Shown one piece after another: positions 12,836 to 25,035 of a DNA stretch of 64,000 bases. Both the position numbers and the translations under genes were made by a program. The notes below the pieces were generated by a model. The model was not told the origin of the DNA and did not search any database. It saw only the letters and a list, made by a program, of their open reading frames with translations. Position 1 is the first letter of the stretch. Each line of letters opens with the position of its first letter. The DNA is from Dillenia suffruticosa (taxonomy: Eukaryota > Streptophyta > Magnoliopsida > Dilleniales > Dilleniaceae): the NCBI GenBank assembly GCA_033439265.1, contig JAVTVX010000002.1, positions 7,042,174-7,106,173 on the forward strand, read 5' to 3'.

Positions 12836-13935
12836 GTTGGGTTTCTTGGATCACGTAGATTATGATAGTATTATGATTATAATTGCAAATCATATACAGA
12901 GTATATATGATGTAATATTTATATTTATTGATATTTGAATTTTGTTTTTTGTGTTCAAAATTTTTATGTTTGCGGATAAAAGTATACCGCCGGATAAGTT
13001 TTGAGATTAGTATTCTCACACGAGTAATCGTTTCTAATATCTATGTGATATATAAAGATGAGTTTGTGTTAATTTGTGGTGGATGAACATATATATACCG
13101 TCTTAATTAAGTACTACAATGAAATTACCGATTGTATATACATATATGGTAATCAAAATAGACTCCCGACAATCCATTGAGATTGTCTAATAGTTAGGTG
13201 TGAGTTTTTTTTTGATATTGTGAGATTTTTTTTTGAAAACTTGTAAAAAAAAATTCAGGTTAAATGTTGTGTACACTTGAACTAATACCTGTACGATGCC
13301 GTTTTGTTTTTTTTAAAAAAGAAGACATGCTTCCAGACGGGAAGATAGCGCATTGTAGCGTGTGCTTATGTGATTAAATGGGTAATGAGATAGTGTATCC
13401 CTCTTCATTTCATTGTGTGAGATTTAGAGATTCATATTTAAACTCAATTTATATCCTTTAGGATTTTTGTCTGTCTCTTGAAATTTTATTTTGATATTGC
13501 TACTTTAGCATGTCACCAAAAAACTATGATTGATTTGTTTTGACGGTACATATCTAGAAAAATAGTTAAGATAAAATTAAAAGTTAGTAGTGTGAAAGGA
13601 AGACTATCTATGACCGATACATTATTTTGTATTCACAAACTGGTTAATTATGTCTATAACTTAATATTTAAAGGCGTAATTGTGAATACATGATTAGAGT
13701 TGAATCAAGTATACTCTTAAAGATGAGAGATACGTTGATTATGCCGTGTAAAAGAGGTTTAGGGTATAACGAGAAACGACATTCTCATCACCACATTGAC
13801 ATTGAATTGCTATATATTCTTAATTGGTGTATGGTTCTAGAACTCTTGATATTTTCACAGGTGATGATCCACTTGTTTGTATGAAATTAATGTTCAATAG
13901 TAATGATCATATTGTATACGAGTCTCGTGCTCATA
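12836..13935 (+). other. Non-coding 3' internal region of the copia element
   Basis: AT-rich DNA between the end of pol and the polypurine tract. No ORF with recognisable similarity. Confidence 0.5.
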
Positions 13936-13948
13936 TGAGAGTGAGAGA
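13936..13948 (+). other. Polypurine tract of copia element
   Basis: TGAGAGTGAGAGA, a purine run directly abutting the TGTTGG start of the 3' LTR at 13949. This is the expected site for plus-strand priming. Confidence 0.7.
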
Positions 13949-14403
13949 TGTTGGAAAATAGGACTGATTTGTCCATAAGGGTAGACTCCTTTGAATTTGA
14001 ATTTAAAAAGAAAAGGGTAGAGGCGTTTTTTTTGGAACCACCCCTTAACCCTAGCTTCCCTCTTTACAAAAGGTTCCAAAAAGGAATCTCTTCCCTAGTG
14101 TGAAGGAATGGACATGAGTTTAAAATAAAAGGTGGGAGACCATTTTTCATCAGGGATGAAAAATGAGAAACCATTATTTTCATGGTAGAGAGAGAGAGAG
14201 ATTATTTAAATAGGAAAGGGTTTGAATTCGATGATCATTCTACACAACGGCATTTGGATTGTGAAATATAGAGGGTGATATGATTTTGTGATATTCTCTC
14301 GATTTAGAATACCCAACAGTCGGAAAGAGATAAGTGATTCTAACTCAAATTTAAAAATTTTTACATGTGAAAAATTATTTATTGGTTTGTTTAAAAACCT
14401 TCG
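13949..14403 (+). repeat. 3' LTR of nested Ty1-copia element
   Basis: Starts TGTTGGAAAATAG and aligns throughout with 6135-6609. The end is aligned to the 5' LTR terminus; its terminal CA reads CG here. Flanking five-base sequences (TAGTC left, ATAAG right) do not match, so the target duplication has decayed or an edge is off by a few bases. Confidence 0.85.
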
Positions 14404-15055
14404 ATAAGAATTATATTTAGAGAATGAGTGAATTAGTTAAGAAAATATTTATATTGTTAATTGACATTGGATATCGATCTTATTGTTGGAAAAGCTATCG
14501 CTAAATATGTCTCAAGAAACACATGTATTATTGCAAATGATGTTGAGCATTCCACTTTTGATGTGGTACGACTTTTTTTTTTTTTTATTTTGATTAAATG
14601 ATTTTGATTTTGATTCATATTTGATGATTTATTTATCAATCAATTTTGTGGTAACAAGAAAGAATAGAAGAGAAAGGAAGTGAGAGAGGAGAAGAAGATA
14701 GAAAAAGGTAAGATGGATTTTTTTTTATTCAAAGACATGAAATTTTTACTTATTTCTTATTTTTTATTTTAAAATTATTAATAGCAGCTATAATTTGTCA
14801 AAAAAGTGAAACATGAAGGCTTTTCGTCTGTTCTACGATATAGGGAGCAACTCGAAGAAATATGCATCATACGGGGCTTTTTGTAAGTTTGTAAAAGCAT
14901 GAGGTAACATATCAAATCTTGCAAATTATAAGGGCTATTTGCAATTGTTTCAAAATAAAAACCATGGGCAGAGAATATTCGGGGGATTCGCCCGCCGGAG
15001 GCCTTTACCTTTTTGATTTCTAGGTGCACTTGCCTTTATTATTGGCCCTCGACGC
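14404..15055 (+). repeat. Segmental duplication, unit 1 right block and PGK upstream region
   Basis: Resumes the alignment with unit 2 after the copia insertion: 14410-14560 matches 37670-37810 (TTAATTGA..., TATGTCTCAAGA, ATTATTGC). The homology continues through TATAATTTGT...AAAAAGTGAAACATG and ATTATAAGGGCTATTTGCAATT up to the promoter. Non-coding. Confidence 0.85.
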
Positions 15056-15065
15056 TATAAATAAA
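15056..15065 (+). promoter_or_regulatory. TATA box of cytosolic PGK copy A
   Basis: TATAAATAAA, about 210 bases upstream of the ATG. The same decamer occurs at the same relative place in copy B (38277). Transcription should start about 30 bases downstream. A CT-rich patch (15119-15133) lies in the leader. Confidence 0.75.
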
Positions 15066-15167
15066 ATCGTCTCCTTTTCGCCGTCCACCGGAGATACAAC
15101 TTCCATTGTTTTCCAGAACTCTCTCTCTCTCTTTATCTCGACTCGCGAAAGCCCTTTTATTTTCATC

Positions 15168-15263
15168 GTAAGTCTGATCTTTTAGAATTGGGAAGAACGA
15201 ACCCTTTTTTGTTATTTGTGTTTGATGAGTATTTCTGATTTGTGTTGATTTTATTTGGAATAG
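15168..15263 (+). other. Intron in the 5' UTR of PGK copy A
   Basis: Donor TTCATC|GTAAGT at 15168 and acceptor GGAATAG at 15263, four bases before the ATG. Copy B has the same arrangement (38380-38479, donor GTGAGT). Leader introns just before the start codon are common in strongly expressed plant housekeeping genes. Confidence 0.75.
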
Positions 15264-15267
15264 AGGA

Positions 15268-16367
15268 ATGGCAACTAAGAGGAGCGTAGGAGATCTGAAG
15301 GAGGCTGATTTGAAGGGTAAGAAGGTGTTCGTGAGAGTGGATCTGAATGTTCCCTTGGATGAGAACTTGAAGATCACAGATGACACCAGAGTCAGAGCAG
15401 CTGTTCCCACCATCAAGTACTTGATCCAAAATGGTGCCAAAGTCATCCTTTCTAGCCATCTGGTATATAACACCCACTTCTCTCTCTTTCTCTCTCCTTC
15501 TCTTTCTCCGCTGGTTTTGTCACTTTTGGATCAAAATCCTTTGGTAATTCACAAATAGCACAATCATGAGTTCGCAGCTTCCCTTGTTGGGTCTGTGTGT
15601 GTATTTGTGTTTCGCGTTTTTGGTTTGCCTATTAAGATTTATGAACAAAATTAAAACCCCAGATGACTGTACGGTTGAATTTAATCAAATCAATTTTTTA
15701 CTCTATTATCAATTAAATGGTTTTGATGTTCTGTGGGAAAATGTGGATTTGTCAACTGATTATATATATGTATATATATTTGTCTATTACTTTTTGTTTT
15801 GGGATCGTCTGTTTTTGATTTGATCTGAATTTCCTATTCAGAAATCCTCTTTACTCTATTTTGATTTGATCATTTTGGGAGTTGTGCTTTCTATTGTGGA
15901 GACCATTTTAAACGTATTTAGGTTTGATCCCATATGCATACTGTTATTTGCTTGGCTGTGATTTACTTAGATCTGTTAGTGCTTGTTCGGTTGGTAGTGA
16001 ATGAAATTTACTTGCTTTTGCTTTCTTTGGTGATAAATAGCAAGGAGACGGGTGACAGACAACAACAAATAGACACAGTGATGGGTAGGAGGATGTGGTT
16101 TTTGATTCTTGTGGTGGCATTCTTTGAGGAAAAGTCTTCAGTTATCTCCTACTTTGAAAAAATATATGGGTCTGACTAATTATAGAATGGTAATTTGTGA
16201 AGCTTACTAAGTAAATTGTATTTTAGATGGGTAGTCGTTTTTATTTGTTTAAAAGAAAAAGTGGACCGAGTTCATGTATGCCAAACACGTTTGGACTTTT
16301 GACGGTAGGCCTTTTCTTGGGATGAGGGTTAGTTGAGGATAGGATTACTTGTCTCTTTCTGTGTGAG

Positions 16368-16398
<31 letters not shown>

Positions 16399-19307
16399 CT
16401 GGATGCGTGGCTCGTCAAAAGAAGTAGTTGTGAGACATGTTTGGTTGGGGATAGTAAAAAATTTCTTGTATATTTTGTGGTTTGCCTGTCAAAATTTACG
16501 TCATCGTTAGCTGGCTGTCTTCAATCGACCCCATACTTACATGTCATGCATGGTCATGCTTAAAATTGTATCTGAGATATTCTTTTGTTATCCTTATTTT
16601 GATGATAACGGTTTTTTGTGTTTAGGATTAAAAAGGAATTGATCAATAGGTTTCACATGTTGTAATCTTGTACTAGTTCAGTTTTGTTACTTCTGTCTTT
16701 CGATTTTCACAGCCTCCATTATTCCTACTTATGCTATGACTCTAAACTTTCAACACAGAAAATGGTAAAAATATCCAAGGAGTAAAGGATTATGTATGCA
16801 TGTGCACGCATGAAGCGTATCACTCATGGTGGCTAGTGGTCTAATTATCAGGGTAGTAGGAGCAGGTCGGCAAAAGCATAATTTTAGCGATGGATACATT
16901 AAGCTTGATTATCAGGATTCTTGTATTAAAGAAATGCCTGTTGAAGTAGCTGTGGTTGCTATATGGAAGGTACATAATAGTTTCCTGATAGGATTCATCA
17001 ATCTCGAGTCTAATTGTGAGATGAGTAATCGGCAAGCTGTTACAGTGATTTGAAAGGGACACCCTGCACACTAAAACTTCACTTATTGGCTTCTAGTTTC
17101 AAATTTCTCTGCTCCCAGTTCTCTGTGCAACATGGCTATCATGGTTCGTGTTGTGTGTTAAAATTCTGCTTATATGGACCCTTCACCACATTTCCACCTT
17201 AGGTGCAGTTTACTGGTATTTTGGCTGTGGTTATGTTATAAATAATTGTTGTGGAGTTTTTGAATTGAACTTTTTGTGGGAGATTTCCTCTTTAACTATT
17301 TATCTGGACTTACGATTCCAGGGTCGTCCCAAGGGCGTCACACCCAAATACAGCTTGAAACCTCTTGTGCCCAGGTTGTCCGAACTCCTTGGAGTTGAGG
17401 TTAGTTGTTGTTGTTGATTTTGTTTTCTGTTTTCTTTTTTTCTTTTTTTCCCCCTCCGCTTTTGTTATGCTTTTTGAATTTTATATACAGTCTGGATTTT
17501 TTTGGGGAAGTTTTCCTTTTGTTATGCGGTTTATTTGGTTTGAACAGGTGAAGATGGCGGATGATTGTATTGGTGAGGAGGTTGAAAAGTTGGTGGCTGA
17601 AATTCCCGATGGAGGTGTTCTTCTTCTTGAAAATGTAAGGTTTTATAAAGAAGAAGAAAAGAATGATCCTGAATTTGCAAAGAAGTTGGCATCCCTTGCA
17701 GACCTCTATGTGAATGATGCTTTTGGCACTGCTCATAGAGCCCATGCTTCGACTGAGGGTGTTACTAAATACTTAAAACCTGCTGTTGCTGGGTTCCTAA
17801 TGCAGAAGGTATCTATTAGCTTTTACTTTATTTTATTTTGTGTTCATGCCTTAGAACAAAACATATTGATTAAATTCCCCGTCTCTATAATAGAAGTGTG
17901 AAAAGTGTCTTTCTCAAGTTTTTTTGTCCTCAACGTGGAAATGAAATAGTTTTCTTAGTATGCCAATGTGGATGTGTCCTTGACTGCACTTGATGTTTGT
18001 TTGTTTTCTGGTACAGGAACTTGACTACCTTGTTGGGGCTGTCTCAAGCCCCAAGAGGCCATTTGCTGCCATTGTTGGAGGCTCAAAGGTCTCATCAAAG
18101 ATTGGAGTGATAGAATCTTTGTTGGAGAAAGTTGATCTCCTCTTACTTGGTGGTGGAATGATCTTTACCTTTTACAAGGCTCAGGGGTATTCCGTTGGTT
18201 CATCTCTCGTGGAGGAAGACAAACTTGATCTTGCAACTTCACTTCTCGAGAAAGCTAAGTCTAAGGGGGTGTCTCTACTGCTTCCTACTGATGTGATTAT
18301 TGCCAACAAGTTCGCTGCTGATGCTGATAGCAAGGTTTGTAATTTTTCTTGCTTGCTTTATTGTTTCATTGTTTTAAAGTGGTTGGGAGCGACACTTTAC
18401 CTTATGAGAAATATGCGGTCTAATGGTTCTCCATTTAATGAGTTGACATTTCTGTGATGCAAGTAAAAACCAGTTTGAAATGACAGCTGTTCAGAGAAAG
18501 TTATCATCAACCTGACTGCTAATTTGGAAACTCAAAGGCATGTTTGTGAGGCTATTAACATTTGTTATTATTTTTTCTAGGTTGTCCCAGCATCCAGTAT
18601 CTCAGATGGCTGGATGGGATTGGATATTGGACCTGATTCAATCAAGACATTCAGTGAAGCTTTGGATACTACCCAGACAATTATCTGGAATGGACCTATG
18701 GGTGTGTTTGAGTTTGATAAATTTGCTGTAGGGACAGAGGTATGACATGATCTCTCATTATATCCTTCATTTTTGGGTTTTTCCAAAACTAGTTATTACC
18801 ACAGGTTTTCCTGCCCCATTTAAAGGAAAGTGGATTTTAGAAACTTGTGGTCTCAAAATAGAGCCATGATATGAATTTGACGCTTAGAAGGCAATTTTAC
18901 ATTATTGTCCCCCAAGTCAAGTTACTCAACTATAACGGTTTTCATGGAGTATGTTTCCGGCAGGATAATGTTATCTCCGATTGTTTGCCTCTATGGATAG
19001 TGAATGTTTCCGGCAGGATAATGTTATCTCCGATTGTTTACCTCTATGGATAGTGAATATTTTCTCTTTCTCCAGTCAGGATATGATTCTGAGGATGGTC
19101 TTATAATTGCAGGCCATTGCAAAGAAGTTGGCAGAACTCAGCAGCAAGGGAGTCACAACAATAATCGGAGGAGGTGACTCTGTTGCCGCAGTGGAGAAGG
19201 TTGGGCTGGCAGATAAGATGAGCCACATTTCAACTGGAGGTGGTGCCAGCTTAGAGCTTCTCGAAGGAAAATCACTCCCTGGAGTCCTGGCTCTCAATGA
19301 TGCTTAG
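15268..19307 (+). CDS. PGK: Cytosolic phosphoglycerate kinase, copy A (complete, 401 aa)
   Basis: Glycolytic and gluconeogenic PGK. Six coding exons: 15268-15462, 17322-17399, 17548-17808, 18017-18334, 18581-18739 and 19113-19307. All introns are GT-AG and phase 0, summing to 1206 bases = 401 residues, the usual length of plant cytosolic PGK. No transit peptide: it begins [20 protein letters not shown]. The substrate site includes R23/D25/N27 in [10 protein letters not shown]64 and R67 in SSHLGRPKG, and R122 in LENVRFY. Nucleotide-site motifs are GGSKVSSKI (199-207), [13 protein letters not shown] (321-325), GGGDS (356-360) and [13 protein letters not shown]. The ATG is the first after the leader intron. 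By my translation it differs from copy B at eight residues, including Asn in [10 protein letters not shown] where copy B and the plastid copy have Asp. Intron 1 (15463-17321) carries a T27 run (16373-16399). Confidence 0.96.
18952..19057 (+). repeat. 53-bp tandem duplication in last intron of PGK copy A
   Basis: Two adjacent near-identical 53-base units (18952-19004 and 19005-19057), each beginning TGTTTCCGGCAGGATAATG and ending CTATGGATAGTGAA. Copies B and the truncated copy have a single unit, so it arose after the gene duplication. Confidence 0.9.
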
Positions 19308-19918
19308 GCAGAGCTTTCTGTCTCTTTATTTCCATTTTTGATTATCTTTTGAGGTGTGTTATATGCTGGGCTTTGACCGGAGCAAGGGAGTCATGGCAGA
19401 GTAAAACTTGTAGAGGCCATAGAAATTTGAATAAGTGTATTTTTGCAAGCAATGTTGCTGCTTGAGATATTGACTGGTAAACCAATTTTAAAGAGAATGC
19501 TATGAAGCTCTTCTTTTTCAAATGATGTGCTAGTGGTTTGTTTATCGTCAAATATCCCTATCTAACTGGTCGTTAAATTAAGCAATGTTTCTCACTTGCA
19601 GGCGCACCATCTGAGGTGGAAGTTAGCCCTTTTCTTGCTTTTTTTCTCACTTGGTGTTGACATCTGGAAATGCTTGTGGATTGATGCCCTTGTTAGGTCG
19701 AAAATGATGATAATGGTTTTCCATTCCTGCTCTTAATCTACGTAGTCTGTTTGGTTGAAATTGTGACGGCCTTGTGAAATTATGGGCAGAAGAAAATGTT
19801 TCTTGGGAGTGGGCTCTCCCATAGAATCAGTGTTATTTCTCTTTTAAGCGTCTTTGTTAACCGAGTAAGTTTAAACCGGCTCCAATTCTAAGTCTTCTAA
19901 CTATGGAAAATAAATTAT
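19308..19918 (+). other. 3' UTR and downstream flank of PGK copy A
   Basis: Aligns with 42077-42845 downstream of copy B (shared CATGGCAGAGTAAAACTTGTAGAGGCCATAG, GAGATATTGACT, CAATTCTAAGTCTTCTAACT). Homology stops exactly where the large copia LTR begins at 19919. No additional gene. Confidence 0.75.
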
Positions 19919-21420
19919 TGTGTAAAATAAGTTTTGATAATGATCATATATGTTTAAAATTGTATTAATATAATTAATCGAAGTTACTAATATAATAGAA
20001 AAATTGTTAAAATTATAAATAATTTAGGCAAGCTGACTTGCCTAATCAAGAAGTCGACATACAAGATCAGTATATGTAAATTTGATGTATCATGTCAACT
20101 TTTACATATGTCAAGTCAATCTGTGGAATGACTAGTCGACTTTATCCTAATCTTAAATTGATCTATAGTTCTAAATTTTGAAATTTGGTTAAATACAGAA
20201 CATGTCAATTTGATCAGAGTAAAGTTCAAGTCAACTTAAGAAATACAGATCTCAGAACTTTAAGTTTACACATAGTCAAGTGGACCTATCATAGTGACAA
20301 GTCGACCTAATCATATAGATTATAAGACTATTAGTCGACTCACACTTAGAGTAAGTCGACTCGTCAAATATAAATCTTGGAAACCTAATCTTAAGTCGAC
20401 TTACAAGAAACACAAGTCGACTTGAGCACTTGTACTGAAAATTTGTTTTAGTATGGAAACTCACGAGTCGACCTAAGAAAACTAATGAGTCGACATGTTA
20501 AATTAAGGTCACAAAAGTTTACTCTGAAATCTAATTGAGTTGACCTATACACTAAGCAAGTCGACATGATCTCACGAAGGACTAATACCAAAGTCGACTT
20601 GACTAAACAATGAGTCAACCTAAGTCAGAGGAAAATAGGCACACAAGTCAACTCAGTCATAATTTAAGTAGGCTTGAGAAATCAAAATCATAAAAACTAG
20701 TGTCTGCAACATTAGTAAGTTGGCCAAGGGCTAAAATAAGTTGATCTGAGAACAAATTATGTCGACTCACATTGAATGCAAACCAAGTCATGAGTAAACC
20801 AAGTAGACCTACCTCTCACATCATGAACATATACAACTCGACTTGTGTACTTATGAAGTTGATATGAGTAATTTGCAAATCACATAGGAAAGTCGACCTT
20901 ATTGTTCAAGAAGTTGACTCCAATATTTCAAAATTCAAAAGTAAGTCGACTCAGAATTCCAACAAGTCGATAGTATGTGAGTAATGTTCATTTACACAAA
21001 AAAACTGTTATGAATTAAATGAAAAGTTCACAAATCTCACCGACTTCTGTGATGCATTCAATGAATTTCAATAGACAAATCATCTTCTTTGAGTATAAAT
21101 ATGAAGCTATGAGAGTGAAGAAAAATCTTTTTGGGCAACGCGCTTATACAAGCCTACAAATAATATAGTCATACTCTGTTTTTGTTCATTTAATTCTTTG
21201 CTCTCTCCTGTACATCAATATCACATTTGCTTTCTCGGGAAAGCAAATGTGAGTGTTTGGGTAGAACACTTATAAGGTTGGCTAGCACTCATGAAGCTAG
21301 TGTAGAAAGTTGATTAGAAAATACAGATGAACCCTAGAAGTGGATGTATACCAAGAAAGTAGTACAACGATTCACTTTATGACTCACAGTAACACAAATG
21401 ACATAGGGTTGCTCAACTAA
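19919..21420 (+). repeat. 5' LTR of the SIRE-like copia element (right end approximate)
   Basis: Begins TGTGTAAAATAAGTTTTGA, homologous to the 3' LTR start at 35357; the match runs to about 20712, where the 3' LTR is cut. The first kilobase is crowded with the palindrome GTCGAC, usually as AAGTCGACTT or AAGTCGACCT. A TATA-like GAGTATAAATATG lies at about 21091-21103, the likely U3/R promoter. I could not find a convincing primer binding site, so the right border is a guess. Confidence 0.7.
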
Positions 21421-21469
21421 TAGAGTTCATTTTTTCAATAGAAGTAATCACACTTACCGGAAGCAAATG

Positions 21470-22360
21470 ATGAGGAACTTCATTAATTACTCAAGACCTT
21501 ATGGCATGGAAAATAATAGGGGAAGGTATTGAATTTCCAATGGTGGTCGTAGATGAGGTCAAAATTCCTGCAAAATTAAAAGACATGACTAATGAGTAGC
21601 AGCTAGCCTTCCAAACAAACTGCAAAGCTGTGAACCTGCTTCACTTAGCTTTAAGCATTTCTAAATATAATAGAGTTTCTTCATGCATTACAACTAAGCA
21701 GATTTGGGAAAGACTAGAAAGAACATATGAAAGAATCAATCAAGTAAGAAAAAGTAAAATTCGGATACTCAAGTAAGAATATGAAATGAAGCTTTTAAAT
21801 TGAAGGAAGGGTAAATGGTAAGAGAAATGGTGACATGTTTTAACACCATCACAAATGAGCTAAGACTACTAGGAAAATGAGTTCCTGAAGAAGGCATGGT
21901 GGATAAGATTCTCAGGTGTATGCCTAAAGCTTGGGAACCCAAAGTCACCGTCATTGAAAAATCTAAGAATTTAGAGACTCTCTCTAGGGATCAATTGGTA
22001 GGAACTCTCATCACCTATGGGATGAAAATGAATATTCAATCTTAATCAACTTTAGCAGAAACTAAAGAAAAAACAATTGCACTAAAGGTAGATAGTGAGA
22101 GCACTAGTGATATAGGAACAATGATGATGATGATTATGAGATATCTATGATCTCAAGAAGAATGAGAAAACTCAAAATGAAGAAGAAGTATAGAGAAAGG
22201 AAAGAATTTAAGAAAAATATGAAGGGAGATGCGTTAAGATGCATTAAATGTAAGAAATTGCGGCATATTGAGGCAAAATGTCCTCAACTAAAGAAAGAAA
22301 GAAAATATGAAAAGAAACTTGAGAAGAGGGAGAAGAAAAAGAAAGCATTGTCAGCTTAGA
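21470..22360 (+). pseudogene. SIRE-like gag remnant with CCHC knuckle
   Basis: Across frames the stretch reads as a UBN2-type copia gag: a W-x-x-I-x-x-G start, then ALSISKYNRVSSCITTKQIWERLE. The ORF 22147-22359 carries a complete CCHC zinc knuckle (CIKCKKLRHIEAKC) followed by a lysine/glutamate-rich tail. Several stops interrupt it. Confidence 0.8.
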
Positions 22361-22399
22361 GTCATTTAGAGGCAAGTTCGGATGAAGAAAATGTCACTG

Positions 22400-23470
22400 A
22401 AAAGCAAGCCAATCTATGCTTCATGGCCTTGGAGGGTGATCAAGACAATGAGATATATTGAGATATATTTTTCTAACCACGACTTTGAAAATGATTTAAA
22501 TGTTGCTTTAATTAAGGTATTAGAAGACTTGTAAAAGTATAAGAAGTGCAATTTTGAGTTTAAAAAGATCTTAAGTGATCTAGAAAAGAAAATAAATAAT
22601 ATACAAAAGAAAAATGAACACCTTAGAAATGAGAATAATGTTCTCAAATATAAGAATAAGAAATTGTATGATCAAATAGATGAGATCTCTGGGATAAATA
22701 TATATGCTCCTCAAGATGACCTAAAATTGACAAAAGAGCTTGAGGAATAAAAAGAAAAGAATAATAGACTTAATTCTGTACTGCATAAATTTATTCAAGA
22801 TTAAGAGAAATTGGATCTCATGCTAAGTGCACAACGAGTTGCTGTTTATGATAAATCCAGTCTTGGCTATGACCCAATTAATACACAAAAAAATTATATA
22901 GTTTCATTGTCCATATCTCCAAAAATGGTAAGATCAAAACTAAATGTCATATTTGCATGAAAAGTGGGCATATAGCTCAATCTTGTAAGTGGAAGAAATA
23001 CAAGCAATGCAACCCAATATCATAATGGAATGTTTAAAAGTAAAAATAAAAGTAGGAACATTAATATGGGTACCTAAGGGTTTATTGGACACTAACATTG
23101 GCGGACTCAAGAAAGTATGGGTATCAAAAGACAAAATGTGAATATTTATTCTTGAGTAGGTATGCCTTCATTCCAAAATCTCCAAGAGCCGGTGGTTCCT
23201 AGATAATGGCTGCTCTCGACACATGATGGGAAAGCCACACATCATTTTTGCTCATTGGAAAAGAAGCAAGGAGACAAAGTTGTTTTTGAAGACAATTCAA
23301 AGAGAACAATCATCGGCATCAGTAACATAGGTAACTCCTCAAACAAAATTAAATATATTTTACTTATAAAAAGTTTGAAATATAATTTGTTTAGTATTAG
23401 TCACTTGTATAATAATAGATATATTGTTGTGTTTGATTGTCTTGTATACTTAGTTATAGATAAATGATCA
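22400..23470 (+). pseudogene. SIRE-like gag tail, second CCHC knuckle and protease start
   Basis: 22480-22760 encodes a charged, coiled-coil-like region. A second perfect zinc knuckle (CHICMKSGHIAQSC) lies near 22948-22989. Around 23195-23330 a protease-like stretch (cysteine-serine then H-M, SRHMMGKPH) continues into the ORF 23255-23467, with KIKYILLIKSLKYNLFSISH, the usual copia pattern before GAG-pre-integrase. Confidence 0.7.
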
Positions 23471-23559
23471 AATAAGATTAAACTTAGAGGTTCTAGAGAA
23501 GAGAACATTTATGTAATGTACTTAGATGATATTGAAAATGAAAAAGCATGGTTAATCAC

Positions 23560-24215
23560 TCTTGATGTGAATAATTCCTAATGATGATATAAGAAATTGA
23601 GACATACTAGTATGAACCAATTATCTAGATTAAAAGAAAAGGATTTAGTTAGAAGATTGCATAATCTTAAATTTGAAAAAAAAAAAAGATTGTGTGTTGC
23701 TTGCATGAACGACAAGCATGTAAAAACTTCATTCAAATTTAAGAAGGAAATAACTATATCTAATTTATTAGAACATAATTTTTCAATACCTAGAACTCCA
23801 CAATAAAATGGAGTTGTAGAGAGAAAATGAAACATTAGAGAAAATTGTTAGAACTATATTGTGTAAACATAATCTACCAAAATATTTTTAGGTCAAATCT
23901 ATTAATATAGTTTGTTACATTTTGAATAGAATTCAAATTACATTTATTCTTAACAAAACTCCAAATGAGTTATTCAAGCACAAAAAAACCTAAAATTAAT
24001 TGTTTTCACATTTTTGAATGCAGATGTTTTATTTTTAATAATGGTAAGGACAATCTAGATAAATTTGATACAAAAAATAATAAAGGAATCTTTTTAGGTT
24101 ACTCAACCTCTAGTATAGTTTATAGAGTGTACAATAAAAGAACAATAATAGTTAAAAAATCAATTCATGTTGAATTTGATGAATATGAGAATCCTAAAAA
24201 AATATATTATAGATA
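23560..24215 (+). pseudogene. SIRE-like integrase region with the catalytic core missing
   Basis: The GAG-pre-integrase zinc module (KLRHTSMNQLSRLKEKDLV, then CVACMNDKHVKTSF) at about 23590-23745 runs directly into EHNFSIPRTPQ-x-NGVVERK at about 23772-23830. That text normally lies after the first two catalytic aspartates of the core, so roughly the central core domain is absent. The C-terminal part follows at 23965-24216 (INCFHIFECRCFIF, FLGYSTSSIVYRVYNKRT). Confidence 0.75.
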
Positions 24216-25010
24216 AAAAAGATGATGAAATAAATGTATTTGACCAACCATCTCAAAAGATAGAATATCATGAAAATCTAGAGAAAGTTAAGGAAGAAAA
24301 TGATCTTTAGAATGAGGAAGAGATATCTAAAGATGAATTATCCAATTCTCAAGAAAAACCTAAATATCCTAGTTTAAGAAAGAGTGTGACATTGAAAATA
24401 TAATTGAAGATTTAGACAAAAGAATTAAAACTAGATCCGCACTACAAAATCAATGTGAATTTGTAATATTTATCTCTCAAATAGAGTGTAAAAATGTTAA
24501 TGAAACTCTTAATGATGAAAATTGAATATTGACTATACAAGAAAAACCAAACCAATTTACAAAAAATAATGTATGGGAGTTAGTTCCTAAACCAAAACAC
24601 CAATTGGTAATATCACTACAAAAAAAAACAGCATTTTAGCCACAAATTTAGCGACGAAAATTTTAAAAAAATTCGTTGCTAAAAACATTAGCGACGGATT
24701 TAGCGACGAAAAATTTTTCATCGCTAATAACGCGTCGCAAAAATTTAGCGACGAAAATTAGAAATTCTTGAAATCCGTCACTAAATTTAAGGACAAATAA
24801 TTTTTCATCGCTAAAATTCGTCATAAACTTTAGCGACGAAAAATTATCCGTCGCTAAATTAGCGATATAAAAAAATCCGTTGCTAAATTTAGCGACGAAA
24901 ATCTAAAATTCGTCGCTAAATTTAGCGACAGATAATTTTTGTCGCTAAAATCCGTCACTAATTTAGAGGAAAAAAAATCTGTAATAATAAAAAAATCTGT
25001 CGCTAAATTC

Positions 25011-25035
25011 AGCGACGGATTTGGAATCCGTCGCT
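25011..25035. repeat. Perfect 11-bp hairpin in CACTA element
   Basis: AGCGACGGATT, a three-base loop TGG, then AATCCGTCGCT. Related hairpins recur at about 26451-26475, 26519-26543 and 26674-26699 with one or two mismatches. Confidence 0.9.

Noticed and set aside
17401-17745. 114-residue minus-strand ORF opposite PGK copy A exon 3, and similar ones opposite other PGK exons (15039-15473, 38375-38801, 40343-40624).
   Set aside because: They are antisense shadows of conserved PGK exons and flanking T-rich introns. The encoded text is poly-Lys/Asn or Ser-rich with no domain, and it recurs in each paralogue only because the exon does.
20040-20980. Regularly spaced GTCGAC repeats considered as a CRISPR-like array.
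   Set aside because: The repeat is only about 10 bases, spacing is irregular, it lies in a plant LTR, and there are no cas genes.
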